A DNA stretch of 64,000 bases from Pedobacter nutrimenti (GTDB lineage: Bacteria > Bacteroidota > Bacteroidia > Sphingobacteriales > Sphingobacteriaceae). The DNA is taken from contig NZ_QKLU01000004.1 of the NCBI RefSeq assembly GCF_003208655.1, forward strand, positions 186,001 to 250,000, read 5' to 3'. The position numbers and the translations under genes are program-made. This document shows, one piece after another, positions 52,285 through 61,335 of this stretch. The number at the start of each line of letters is the position of its first letter. The stretch's first letter is position 1. The notes under the pieces were generated by a model that was not told the DNA's origin, did not search any database, and was given only the letters and a program-made list of their open reading frames with translations.

Positions 52285-52851
52285 TTAAAAAGGCATCTTT
52301 TTTACGGTAATGTTGTGGTCTTTGGCATAGGTTTCTGCAAGGCCCCAGAGTTTCTCGTACTTTTCTGCAAAAGTTTTATAACTTTTTTTATCCAGTTCTG
52401 CTAAAGCATTGTTTATGGTATCAGCTGGCGCTTTTTGGTCAATCATCCGGGCAATCTTCAGGTGGTCTGTTTTATAGCTGTTTAAAACATAGGTATACAA
52501 ATCCAGCGATGCATTGATCATGGGTTCTGTTTCCTTGCTGGCATATAAATCTTTGACCTTTTTAAAATTCTGTTCTGCCGAAGCGATAGAATAATTGAGC
52601 AGGTATTTCTCACAGGTATTGAAATCAGCACTTCCGCCGCCTTTAATATATTTTTCGTAGGTGTAAAAATAATCGGCACCAAAACGGGAAATCATATTGG
52701 TATTTAAAGCCACTTTGTCAAAATATTCCTGAGGGCTGTACATCATATTACAGCTGCCGGCCATAAACAGGAGCAGCAGCAACGTACTTTTCACCAAACC
52801 GCCTTTCAGCGAGGCAACTGTTTTTTTGGTCGTTACAAGGTTTTTCATCAT
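52285..52851 (-). CDS. Hypothetical lipoprotein
   Basis: 188 aa from the ATG at 52851; the longer frame begins with a TTG at 52878. A long N terminus is followed by a hydrophobic core and lipobox MAGSC. The mature part is helical (YEKYIKGGGSADFNTCEKYLL, ALAELDKKSYKTFAEKYEKLW). No family recognised. Likely periplasmic or outer-membrane. Single gene. Confidence 0.7.
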   Translation of the reverse strand: MMKNLVTTKKTVASLKGGLVKSTLLLLLFMAGSCNMMYSPQEYFDKVALNTNMISRFGADYFYTYEKYIKGGGSADFNTCEKYLLNYSIASAEQNFKKVKDLYASKETEPMINASLDLYTYVLNSYKTDHLKIARMIDQKAPADTINNALAELDKKSYKTFAEKYEKLWGLAETYAKDHNITVKKMPF

Positions 52852-53006
52852 GCTGGTATTTATCTTAAACACCAGCAAAATTGCAGATCCAGTAATAGTA
52901 TTGCAAATAATGCCCTCCTACAAAATGTCTACATGTAGGTAAAATCGGCAACTGCAATGGGGTTTACATCTAGTTATACTACTACATCTTACCGGGAACC
53001 CCTCAT

Positions 53007-53738
53007 TTAACGTTGAAAGTTAAAAGGTATAGCATAATCCCTTGTAATATTTTTTCCCTGATCCATTGCGGGAATAAATTTTTCAGGAATTAATCTAGCT
53101 ACGCGCAATGCCTCCTGGTCTAAATCGGGATCTGTTTTTTTGGCGATTCTAATGCCTGCTATTTTCCCATGTTCATCAATGGTTAAGGCAACCATCACTC
53201 TTCCGTAAGCCCCTCTTTTACGAGCAGCATCGGGATATTTTGTATTCTCTCTTATAAATTTCATAATTGCCTCTTGGCCGTCCACATATTCAGGTTCTTT
53301 ATCAACTTCAATAATATTGTACCTGGATTTTTTCTCTTCACGGCTTAAGGTGGCCAAATATTCCGCCTGAATTTTGTGTAGTTCTAATTTACCGTCTTCT
53401 TTGTACACAAAAACCTCACCTACCATATTATTAAAATAGATCTGCTTTTCTTCTAAAATACCTGCACTATTGTAATAGAAAAACGTTCCATTTCTATTCT
53501 CAGGTTTAAGAGAGGTAAAAGTACCCACCATTTGCGGTTTCCCGTCCGGGAAATGGTCAATCACTTCAAATGTATGATCAGACTTACTTTTTATAGTTCT
53601 GAAATAGTAATGTTCAGAGGGGACCGTAGTCTCCTTCCATTTGTTATTATACCATATTGTGTCAATAGATTGACCACATACTGAACCAGTCATTATAAAA
53701 AATAAACAAGCGGTCAAAAGAACAATATATTTTTTCAT
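53007..53738 (-). CDS. TonB C-terminal-domain protein with MORN-like repeats
   Basis: 243 aa. Signal peptide (VLLTACLFFIMTGSVCG), then YwqK/MORN-type repeats at about residues 60-115 (GTFFYYNSAGILEEKQIYFNN), then a TonB C-terminal domain at about 150-243 (KYPDAARKRGAYGRVMVALTIDEHGKIAG, written as a landmark of about residues 165-193). The proline-rich linker and membrane anchor of a true TonB are missing. It is therefore more likely a periplasmic protein using the TonB-CTD for binding than the energiser itself. Confidence 0.82.
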   Translation of the reverse strand: MKKYIVLLTACLFFIMTGSVCGQSIDTIWYNNKWKETTVPSEHYYFRTIKSKSDHTFEVIDHFPDGKPQMVGTFTSLKPENRNGTFFYYNSAGILEEKQIYFNNMVGEVFVYKEDGKLELHKIQAEYLATLSREEKKSRYNIIEVDKEPEYVDGQEAIMKFIRENTKYPDAARKRGAYGRVMVALTIDEHGKIAGIRIAKKTDPDLDQEALRVARLIPEKFIPAMDQGKNITRDYAIPFNFQR

Positions 53739-53937
53739 GAGTGTTAATTTAAATTGTCAGATTAAAACCTGTCATCCAAAATTATATTATTTTTTCTTCA
53801 TATTATAAAGAAACAAGCTCTGATCTGGTTTGATATGGATTAAATAACACCTGATGTAACTGTATTCCAATGAGCGCTATTTTAAACGATAAAAGCTTAA
53901 GTGATTTTTATATCTTGTATGCTTAAATAACCAGCAG

Positions 53938-55023
53938 ATGCGTTTTCTTTTGTTTATTACCATACTATTTTTAGCGGGTAAAACCCAGGGACAAGTTCCT
54001 GGGTTTACAGAACCGACACCAAGAGAAGAATTAATCATTAAGCTTGCAAATGAATGTTTTAACACCAGCAAATACAAACCAATTCAACGCCTGGCAATTT
54101 ACCCCTTTAACAAAGTCAGCAGCATTAAATTGATTTCTTTTAAGGAGGATGACCTTATTCCGGTTCATAAAAAGCGTATCGACAATTCAAAAGTACTGGA
54201 AAGTTGTACCCTAAATACTGTCCAGACCAATGAATTAACCGAAATCTTATACAATATCGGCTACAACCCTGACATTAAACCAATTCTTCGTCTCCTATCA
54301 AATTATAAATGCTACGAACCCAGAAATGGCATTCTATTTCTGGATGCCGCAGGAAAAGCCTTTGAATTTATTGAAATCTGTTTTGAGTGCCACCGTACCA
54401 GAGCATCTTCCAAAAAGGTGGTTCAGGGCATTTTTTGTGAAGACAAATTCAGTTTGTTAAAGAATTTTTTCCAACAGGCAGGCATTCAATATGGAACATC
54501 GTCGCTCTATACCAAAACAGCTTATTCCGAAATACTAAAGCTGGACACTAATGATGTACTTCGCGCATTTCAGGAAAAACTAGATAACAAGGTACTCCAT
54601 GGTGATAACATTGAACAGCTCAGTGATCTAGAAAAAAAAATATTTATCCTTTTAAATTCAAGAGAAATATATGATGGTTATAGTGGAAATAGCGGCCTGG
54701 CATCGTTTTATTTTAAATATACTGGCAGGTTTTACCCTCAGACAATAGACTTGCTTTCAGAAATTGGGGCCCGTCGAACACTGGAGGCTTTTAAGTCTTC
54801 TATGCAACAATGGCCAGAGGGCATTATTCCTGAAAACAGAGCAAACAGATTAAAAGTTCTTTTAAAAATTGCTGACCAAGCCATACCAATATGGCAAGGT
54901 ATAGAAAAGGAACTTTACACTTATGAAAGCTCAGAAGCCTCGCAAGTATTAACCCAGAAGGAAAACCTCAAAGGGTTAATATTTAACTATATTATGTCCC
55001 ATAAAAATGAGCTAAGCGATTAA
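53938..55023 (+). CDS. Exported protein with a C-terminal DMP19-like (DUF4375) domain
   Basis: 361 aa. Signal peptide (FLLFITILFLAGKTQG). The N-terminal half has NYKCYEPRNGILFLDAAGK and ICFECHRTRASS, a pattern with three cysteines seen in uncharacterised Bacteroidota proteins. The C-terminal part (about 225-310) reads LSDLEKKIFILLNSREIYDGYSG, then LASFYFKYTGRFYPQTIDLL and EIGARRTLEAFKSSM. It resembles the DMP19/DUF4375 fold, known first as a DNA mimic. With a signal peptide, a DNA-mimic role in the cytoplasm is unlikely. Domain call by eye, moderate confidence. Confidence 0.65.
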   Translation: MRFLLFITILFLAGKTQGQVPGFTEPTPREELIIKLANECFNTSKYKPIQRLAIYPFNKVSSIKLISFKEDDLIPVHKKRIDNSKVLESCTLNTVQTNELTEILYNIGYNPDIKPILRLLSNYKCYEPRNGILFLDAAGKAFEFIEICFECHRTRASSKKVVQGIFCEDKFSLLKNFFQQAGIQYGTSSLYTKTAYSEILKLDTNDVLRAFQEKLDNKVLHGDNIEQLSDLEKKIFILLNSREIYDGYSGNSGLASFYFKYTGRFYPQTIDLLSEIGARRTLEAFKSSMQQWPEGIIPENRANRLKVLLKIADQAIPIWQGIEKELYTYESSEASQVLTQKENLKGLIFNYIMSHKNELSD

Positions 55024-55115
55024 GATTTTAAAAGCCTGCTGAAAGATTATTCTTCATCGCAACAGCCATAACTTAAATAATGAAAAAATCCGCGGGATTC
55101 AGAATTCACAGTTGA

Positions 55116-56309
55116 TCAATCTTTTATCTCAAAATAAAATGTTGTCCAACCTTCCCTGTACCCTTCTATTTTCAGCTCACTGTTCATCTTAGAAATGAAC
55201 TCCTTACAAAGCTGTAAACCATAACCCGAACCCAGTTCATTGTCCGTGCCATAATCGGACTGCATGTCACGGGTCGATAAAATCCGGGTGATTGTTTCTT
55301 CATCTATGCCCTTCTCTGTTGTATTGGATACAAAAAAAGTTTGTTGTCCAGCCATAGCCTTCAAACCAATACTAATCTGCCCGCCAAAGGGTGTAAATTT
55401 AACCGCATTGTCTATAAAATTTCGCAACACCAACGAAAGCAGGTCTGCATCGGCATGTACACTTAAATTTTCCGGACAATCCACACGGATTTCAATTTGT
55501 TTTTTAAACGCCAGCAAAGCAAACAAATCAATATGCTCCCGGATAAAACCACTCATTTGAATCTTAACCGGATCCTGTTGTTGCCCCATTTGCAGAAAAG
55601 ACCATTTTAAAATGCTATCCAATACACTTCTAACCTGTTTTACATTGAGGTTAATCTGGTGAACCATTTCCAGATGCTCCTGTCCACTAATCAATTCTTC
55701 TTCTGCCAATTGGGCCGCGCTCATTAAGTTATTGAGAGGACTTCGCAGGTCGTGCGAGATCACCGAAAACAAACGGTCTTTAAAAGCCATTATTTCGGCC
55801 AGTTCAGCCGCCTGCCGCTCAATTTCCTTTTTTGCATGATTCAAATCTGTGACATCAAAAGAAATCCCTATATAAGCTTCGTCCATTGGGTCTTTAACCA
55901 TGGTATCATGAAAATAAAGCTCCTTACCATCTACCGTGAAATGGTGAATCTGATGCGCAATACCCTCTTTGATCACCTGCTGTACCATTTCCCAGCAATA
56001 GGGATACAGTTCAAAGGAGTTTTTACCGATCACATCTACATAACCCGAGCCCAGCAATTTATGTCCCGCCCCACTGGAATAGGTAATTGTCCCGTCGAAT
56101 TTGGCCCTGTACAGGCATATGGGAAGATGATCCAAAAATACCATTAACAAGTGGTTCTGTTCTTTGCATTTTGATTCCAGCTCAGACAACTGTTGTTTAC
56201 TACCTGCCAATTCTGCTTCAAGCAAAACTATTCGTTCCCTGAGCCGACGGGTTTCATCGGGGTCTTCTGCCGAAGCGCCCGTTCCGGTTAAATGATTATT
56301 TTTTGTCAT
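55116..56309 (-). CDS. PAS-domain sensor histidine kinase
   Basis: 397 aa, no membrane segment. N-terminal coiled coil (about 15-55), PAS domain (about 55-160: LDHLPICLYRAKFDGTITYSSG, GISFDVTDLNHAKKEI), a second coiled coil, HisKA with phospho-acceptor His in FSVISHDLRSPLNNLM and HATPase (NFIDNAVKFTPFGGQI, GSGYGLQLCKEFISKM). A cytoplasmic sensor kinase of unknown signal. No response-regulator gene lies beside it, so the partner is elsewhere. Confidence 0.93.
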   Translation of the reverse strand: MTKNNHLTGTGASAEDPDETRRLRERIVLLEAELAGSKQQLSELESKCKEQNHLLMVFLDHLPICLYRAKFDGTITYSSGAGHKLLGSGYVDVIGKNSFELYPYCWEMVQQVIKEGIAHQIHHFTVDGKELYFHDTMVKDPMDEAYIGISFDVTDLNHAKKEIERQAAELAEIMAFKDRLFSVISHDLRSPLNNLMSAAQLAEEELISGQEHLEMVHQINLNVKQVRSVLDSILKWSFLQMGQQQDPVKIQMSGFIREHIDLFALLAFKKQIEIRVDCPENLSVHADADLLSLVLRNFIDNAVKFTPFGGQISIGLKAMAGQQTFFVSNTTEKGIDEETITRILSTRDMQSDYGTDNELGSGYGLQLCKEFISKMNSELKIEGYREGWTTFYFEIKD

Positions 56310-56429
56310 AACTGCGATGCTAATTTAACAAGAAGGGAAAGCACTGCAACCCTTTTAAAAAAAATTGACAGGGAATTTATGATGTAAAGAAAAACGTTAC
56401 AACTTTTTAACCAGATTTAGAAAAAAGGC

Positions 56430-56954
56430 CTATATCTCTATATACATACAATGCATCCCACGGAGTTCATCTTTAAAAAAGGGAACATCCACCCTGGTTT
56501 TACTGTGAAACCTAAAACCCACCTTTTCATAAAAAGCAATCGCATTAAAATTCTGGTCAATGACATAAAGAAATAAAACGGTGTTCTTTTTGGACCGTGC
56601 CATTCCTATGACCTGTTGAATCATGTGACTACCTGTCCCCCCTCCCTTGTGCTGGGGAAGAATATAAATTTTCTTGAGCTCAGTTGCCCTGACAGCTTCT
56701 TCGCCGGGAAGGTTTATCCGGTGGTTTAATTGAATGAACCCTATACTGGTACCATTAACCTGGATAAAGTAGTATTCAAACACATCATTTTTTAAATTGG
56801 CCGAAAGCACTTCTGTACCAAATTCTGCTTCAAGGTATAACTCTAAACCATTTTCATTCCAATGGTGCCCAAAATTTTGGGCATAAGCCTGCCTGCAGAT
56901 GTATTGAAGTTCATTCACTTCAGCCAGGGATGCCTTGATCAGTTGATTATTCAT
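56430..56954 (-). CDS. GNAT-family N-acetyltransferase
   Basis: 174 aa from the ATG at 56954 (MNNQLIKASLAEVNEL); the frame extends to a TTG at 56975. Acetyl-CoA binding motif A: LKKIYILPQHKGGGTGSHMI (R/Q-x-x-G-x-G/A), followed by the motif B region FLYVIDQNFNAIAFYEKVGF, typical of GNATs. Substrate unknown. Confidence 0.9.
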   Translation of the reverse strand: MNNQLIKASLAEVNELQYICRQAYAQNFGHHWNENGLELYLEAEFGTEVLSANLKNDVFEYYFIQVNGTSIGFIQLNHRINLPGEEAVRATELKKIYILPQHKGGGTGSHMIQQVIGMARSKKNTVLFLYVIDQNFNAIAFYEKVGFRFHSKTRVDVPFFKDELRGMHCMYIEI

Positions 56955-57095
56955 TTCATAAAATTTGACGTGCAATTTTAAAGATAATCTGTCAAATTAA
57001 AACAAATCATTCCTACTTGGAAATATTAAATATCTCTGACACATGGTCCGCTGATTTCCATTAAATTGCAACATTGTAGCATAAAACAAAAAATC

Positions 57096-57728
57096 ATGTC
57101 AAACGAAACAGAAAAACCAGAATTCTGGGAATCGGCCTTTGGGGAAAAGCAAGAAATGTGGGGCTTTGAGCCTGCAAAATCTGCCGCACTGACAAAGGAT
57201 TTTTTTGTTGAAAAATCAGTAAAAAACATCCTGATCCCAGGCATCGGTTATGGCCGGAACGCACAGGTTTTTAAGGAGAGTGGAATGACAGTAACCGGTA
57301 TTGAGATTTCTAAAACAGCTATTGAAATGGCTAAAAAACATTACGGAACAGATATGGTGATTCATCATGGTTCTGTAACGGATATGCCATTTGATAAAAA
57401 CCAATATGACGGGATATTTTGTTATGCTTTAATTCATTTACTGGGCAGTAGCGAAAGAGAAAAACTTATCCGTGACTGCTATGACCAGCTCCAGGAAAAT
57501 GGTTATATGGTCTTTACTATGATTTCAAAAAAAGCACCCACCTATGGACAAGGCAAACAGATCAGCAAAGACCGTTATGAAATATTCGAAGGGGCACAAT
57601 TGTTTTTCTATGACCAGGCATCCATAAAATCGGAGTTTGGTAAAGCCGGATTATTCGAAATCACAGAAATCAATGAAAACCAGCCATTTTTTTTAATTAA
57701 ATGCAGAAAAGTTAACAACCTGTTTTAA
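57096..57728 (+). CDS. Class I SAM-dependent methyltransferase
   Basis: 210 aa from the ATG at 57096; an upstream TTG at 57066 is less likely. SAM-binding motif I ILIPGIGYGRNAQVF, motif II VTGIEISKTAIEMAKKHY, YDGIFCYALIHLLG (motif post-II/IV) and MVFTMISKKAPTYGQGK. The WGFEPAKSA start and tight fold resemble TehB/thiopurine-methyltransferase-like enzymes. Substrate unknown. It abuts the convergent gene at 57729 with no gap. Confidence 0.9.
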   Translation: MSNETEKPEFWESAFGEKQEMWGFEPAKSAALTKDFFVEKSVKNILIPGIGYGRNAQVFKESGMTVTGIEISKTAIEMAKKHYGTDMVIHHGSVTDMPFDKNQYDGIFCYALIHLLGSSEREKLIRDCYDQLQENGYMVFTMISKKAPTYGQGKQISKDRYEIFEGAQLFFYDQASIKSEFGKAGLFEITEINENQPFFLIKCRKVNNLF

Positions 57729-58445
57729 TTACAAAATCATGGGTTCCACTTCCATGACTGTTGCCCATTCATTTAATTCAAGTGGTTTCCAATAAGGATT
57801 TTGATAAACCGAATAAATATATTGGTACAATTCTTCGGTTAAAAAGATCAACCGCCCATCATTATCGATGCTAATCAGATAGATTTTCTCCTTAATATTT
57901 TGTTTGGCCAGTTCGGCATTTAAAATCTCGGCAATTCGTTTTGGCGCTTCGGCCCAACCTGCCCGTGGAAAATTTTTGAATATGATGTACGGAGTACCAT
58001 TCATGGTGAGCCCCTGATTTAGCCATTTCTTATTTGAGTCCCAGTCTGCAAAATAATCTGTAACGTCGCATTTGAAATTAAGCTTGTCAAACGTTGGTTT
58101 TAAATTATTCAGAAGAGCAAGTATTCCCCCGTCTTCATAAACATCTTCTCCGTCGCAAGAATAGTACCTGTACTCTTTTGGCGCCTCCTTTTCGTCATCC
58201 CAAATACCCGTCAATTCCGCATCGGGAGCATAATTTTTAACCATGTCCTTTTTTAGTAAATCAATGTCAGCAGCATCGGCATACCTGAAATAACCAAGTT
58301 GTTCAAGTCTGTTTACAAAACTTTCAGCGGCTTGTTTATTGTAATAAATTTTTAAAGCCGGTTTCTTTTTAGGCACCGGATCCATTATAAACCAACGCCT
58401 CACTATGATTATCCAAATAATGAACAGTATTGCACCTATTGCCAT
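57729..58445 (-). CDS. Hypothetical membrane-anchored protein
   Basis: 238 aa. One N-terminal membrane segment (GAILFIIWIIIVRRWF) is followed by a soluble cytoplasmic domain by the positive-inside rule. Landmarks: FVNRLEQLGYFRYADAADIDLLKKDM, YYSCDGEDVYEDGG and GTPYIIFKNFPRAGWAEAPKRI. I do not recognise the family. The gene is AT-rich. Confidence 0.68.
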   Translation of the reverse strand: MAIGAILFIIWIIIVRRWFIMDPVPKKKPALKIYYNKQAAESFVNRLEQLGYFRYADAADIDLLKKDMVKNYAPDAELTGIWDDEKEAPKEYRYYSCDGEDVYEDGGILALLNNLKPTFDKLNFKCDVTDYFADWDSNKKWLNQGLTMNGTPYIIFKNFPRAGWAEAPKRIAEILNAELAKQNIKEKIYLISIDNDGRLIFLTEELYQYIYSVYQNPYWKPLELNEWATVMEVEPMIL

Positions 58446-58576
58446 CGTAATTACATCTACATTTTAACTTTTGAAAACAACATCAGTTATAAGCATTTTA
58501 AGATTACATTTTCAAAAACAGACTAATGTATAGATAAAAATTAACTCAAACAAAAATAATAAAATAAAAAAATGTT

Positions 58577-58595
58577 ATTATTTATCGTAAATAAT
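58577..58595. other. AT-rich hairpin in a 258-bp gene-free stretch
   Basis: ATTATTTA (58577-58584) pairs with TAAATAAT (58588-58595) across a 3-nt loop, in an AT-rich stretch between 58446 and 58703. It could be a weak transcript end for the sigma/membrane-protein operon upstream on the minus strand. No gene seen in the stretch. Confidence 0.35.
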
Positions 58596-58703
58596 TATTA
58601 TTGAATTAAAACATAAAACAATTTTAACTAAAACAAACACCACCACAACTACAGCTAATCCCATCACATCAGCGTCTTAAGAGCCATTGTTAACATTTAA
58701 AGA

Positions 58704-59360
58704 CTAAATTTCACCTGAGCTTTCGGCTTTATACGCCTCAATATCATGTAAAAACTCCATAGCACTGCTTAATTTTTTCCCACCAAAACTTTCAACAAAT
58801 GCTTTTACCCATTTGATATGGATATTTTTATAACTCAGCTTTTGATACAGATAAACAGATAAAATAATAAAACAGCTCACCACAGCCAAATTAATGAGCC
58901 AAAATGTAAGGCCCGCATGATCCACAAGTTGCTGGCTGTACCAGAAGGTACACCAAAAAGGTGCCTGCAAAATCATTATCCTGCTTACATTGTTTAAAGA
59001 AACCTGTATGGTGGCCAGTTTTTGCTGCGCGCCGGTAATGTTATCGGCAATGTTCACCTGATCCAGCAGTGCAAGATGCCGGATATAAGTGGCCACAGCC
59101 AAAATGTTAAATAAGGCAATGATTCCCATAGAACCCGAAAAGTAAATATTTTGAGCACCTGCAATGGTTAAAAACACCAATAGCAATACCCATAACAAAC
59201 CAACAACAACCCCTGTAATCTGACTTCGTCGAAATGAGCTGATGTTGTTTTCGGCCTTTTGTGTTTGAATCTCTTTGATTATTTTCTCATTAAGCTGTAG
59301 TGATCTTTCCAGTTTGGCATCATATGCCTGCCACAGCTGTTTTATATCTAGCTCGTTCAT
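58704..59360 (-). CDS. Membrane protein after the third sigma factor, possible anti-sigma factor
   Basis: 218 aa. A cytoplasmic N-terminal helix (MNELDIKQLWQAYDAKLERSL), then three to four hydrophobic segments (ITGVVVGLLWVLLLVFLTIAG; MGIIALFNILAVATYI; APFWCTFWYSQQL; FWLINLAVVSCFIILSVYLY) and a hydrophilic tail. It starts 4 bp after the sigma gene's stop codon. Sigma followed by a membrane protein with a cytoplasmic helix is the usual layout for an anti-sigma factor, but there is no ZAS or FecR domain, so this is inferred from context. Confidence 0.75.
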   Translation of the reverse strand: MNELDIKQLWQAYDAKLERSLQLNEKIIKEIQTQKAENNISSFRRSQITGVVVGLLWVLLLVFLTIAGAQNIYFSGSMGIIALFNILAVATYIRHLALLDQVNIADNITGAQQKLATIQVSLNNVSRIMILQAPFWCTFWYSQQLVDHAGLTFWLINLAVVSCFIILSVYLYQKLSYKNIHIKWVKAFVESFGGKKLSSAMEFLHDIEAYKAESSGEI

Positions 59361-59364
59361 AATT

Positions 59365-59871
59365 TTAATTGTTAATTTTTGAAAACCTTTGTTTTAATTG
59401 TTCTTTGATCCTGTTTGTTTTTGTCCTGATGTTTGTTTCAGATAAGCCCAGGATCTCGGCCATTTCTTTCCCGTTTTTTTCTTCCAGGTACAACAACATC
59501 AAGGCCCTGTCCAACTCTCTGAGTTCGTTAATAAATTGTTGCAATAAGGCCAGATTACCGTCTTTCTCGTTGGACGGCTCTTGCTCGAATACCATTATGC
59601 TTTCTGAAAAGGGCGTATTGAACTTTTCCTTTATTTTTTCTTTGCGGTAAGAAGTAATGGCCACGTTTAGAGCAACCCGGTAAATCCAGGTAGAAAGCTT
59701 ACTCCTGGCATCATAGCTGGGAAAGGAGCGCCACAGCTGCAGGATGATTTCCTGTACCAGGTCCTTTTTATCATCATCATCTTTTTTAAAAGAATTGGCG
59801 ATTTTATAAATGATGCCCTTATTCTGCTCAATGACCCATAAAAATTGCTTTTCCAGCTCAGGCGTATTCAT
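59365..59871 (-). CDS. ECF RNA polymerase sigma factor (third)
   Basis: 168 aa. Region 2 (YKIANSFKKDDDDKKDLVQEI, LQLWRSFPSYDARSKLSTWIYRVALN in about residues 45-72) and region 4 (ELRELDRALMLLYLEEKNGKEMAEILG, LSETNIRTKTNRIKEQL). It lacks the hydrophobic tail seen on the two FecR-linked factors, and it is paired with a membrane protein instead of FecR. Target genes unknown. Confidence 0.94.
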   Translation of the reverse strand: MNTPELEKQFLWVIEQNKGIIYKIANSFKKDDDDKKDLVQEIILQLWRSFPSYDARSKLSTWIYRVALNVAITSYRKEKIKEKFNTPFSESIMVFEQEPSNEKDGNLALLQQFINELRELDRALMLLYLEEKNGKEMAEILGLSETNIRTKTNRIKEQLKQRFSKINN

Positions 59872-60016
59872 GATTGTTAAAATTCATCTGCTGTAATTAA
59901 AGTTAATTTTAAATTTTCCTAATTATTCGCACCAGCAGGTGAAATGTCACAGACCTTATTTCTTTTGCTTCATTACTTTACAGGAGCTTATCTGTTCATT
60001 GCAAAGGAGCTATTTC

Positions 60017-60325
60017 TTAAACATATACATTCAATACACAGGGATCCAGTTCCAATGCAAATGGATCCAATACCAACAACAGGTACTTTTCGGTGTTGAT
60101 CTTTGCATCATAAAGAACAAGAACATCGGAAAGGCCATAATGAAATTTTTCGTCAATCATTTTTAGAGTAGTCCAATCCCGGGATTCAACAAGCTGCCGA
60201 ATCCATAAATATTTATCCCCGGAATACACAAACGAATTAATTACATCCAATTCAATAGAAAAGATTTTATTGAAGCGATGTGTGCCTTCCAGCGACTTTA
60301 CAAGCGCTTTTTCAAAAAAATCCAT
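60017..60325 (-). CDS. Hypothetical small protein
   Basis: 102 aa, soluble. Landmarks: FFEKALVKSLEGTHRFNKIF, LWIRQLVESRDWTTLKMIDEKFHY and LVLDPFALELDPCVLNVYV. Family unknown. Small single-domain proteins of this sort, often clustered, are also seen among immunity or accessory genes, but no toxin gene is nearby to support that. Confidence 0.6.
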   Translation of the reverse strand: MDFFEKALVKSLEGTHRFNKIFSIELDVINSFVYSGDKYLWIRQLVESRDWTTLKMIDEKFHYGLSDVLVLYDAKINTEKYLLLVLDPFALELDPCVLNVYV

Positions 60326-60377
60326 TGTTTAATTTCACTCTTACAAATTACAATCCTACAAACTGGAATACACCGAT

Positions 60378-60770
60378 TTATCTTATAAAAACAAATAATG
60401 AATACAGAATAATTATTACCCCTATAGCTAATAAAATTTTATCAAAGTAATTACTTTTATCATTAACAATCATAAAGGAAGCCGGGTCATCTGATTTATA
60501 TAGCAACTCCACCTGTTCTCCTTTCTTAAATAAAGAAGGAGTACTTCCATCAGAATACTTTTCTCTAACCCATGTTCCATCGTTTAATGTAAAACTGACA
60601 ATAGGATAATAAAAACGTCCTACGCCTTTAAACTCAACAACAACATCAACCACAACACCGGTCGTTTTTATAGCATTTAGCTGATAATCTTTACGCTTCC
60701 TGTACCGGATAAAGTACATAAGAATTAGTGCTAAACCAATTACAGCAAAAACAACAAAATTATTTTCCAT
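60378..60770 (-). CDS. DUF3592-like membrane protein
   Basis: 130 aa. N- and C-terminal membrane segments (FVVFAVIGLALILMYFI; ILLAIGVIIILYSLFVFI) flank a beta-rich extracytoplasmic domain (TTGVVVDVVVEFKGVGRFYYPIVSF, about residues 35-60; KGEQVELLYKSDDPASFMI). This matches the DUF3592 layout (YPIVxF and a VxxxYxPxDP-like motif). Function unknown. Confidence 0.78.
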   Translation of the reverse strand: MENNFVVFAVIGLALILMYFIRYRKRKDYQLNAIKTTGVVVDVVVEFKGVGRFYYPIVSFTLNDGTWVREKYSDGSTPSLFKKGEQVELLYKSDDPASFMIVNDKSNYFDKILLAIGVIIILYSLFVFIR

Positions 60771-60790
60771 TTGAAACGAATTGTTAACTT

Positions 60791-61294
60791 CTAAACTAGC
60801 ACTTTCTCTTCAGGTTTCATGTGACGCCATATCAAAAAGAAAACAAGCGACAAAACCACATAAATAAGGTTTAAAGCGATAGCAGAATTCTTATAATGAA
60901 TAAACTGAAGGATAAAATTCAATCTTGCAGGATAATAGTACCAACCCAGAGTCAGTTTATCTTCAATACCGTTAAAATTAATAAAGGTTACCAATTCATA
61001 ACCCTGAACATATCTAAACTGAAAACCATTTATCAAAATATGAATACTTTGGAGTAAACAAATTAACAGATTAATAAAAATCCATTTTCTCCGGATTGAA
61101 TTAAGATTTAGTAAAATAAGGACATTTACCACTAAAGTGGCCAAGATAATTGTTAAACAAATCGTCGCTGGAATAATGTCTAAAAGACCAGAAAACCGCG
61201 CTTCATCAATACCTAAAGTTGTATAATATAGGAGCATCAAAACAGTAAACAGCAGATAAGAACATGGTATAATAAGTAAAGCTTTTTTAATCAT
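60791..61294 (-). CDS. Hypothetical membrane protein
   Basis: 167 aa with four hydrophobic segments (LLIIPCSYLLFTVLMLLYY; IIPATICLTIILATLVVNVLILL; WIFINLLICLLQSIHIL; IALNLIYVVLSLVFFLIW). A loop of about 50 residues between the third and fourth is the only sizeable soluble part. Family unknown. Confidence 0.65.
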   Translation of the reverse strand: MIKKALLIIPCSYLLFTVLMLLYYTTLGIDEARFSGLLDIIPATICLTIILATLVVNVLILLNLNSIRRKWIFINLLICLLQSIHILINGFQFRYVQGYELVTFINFNGIEDKLTLGWYYYPARLNFILQFIHYKNSAIALNLIYVVLSLVFFLIWRHMKPEEKVLV

Positions 61295-61335
61295 ATATAG
61301 TCTCCTGTTGATGCTTCAGTATTAAATCAATCCAA

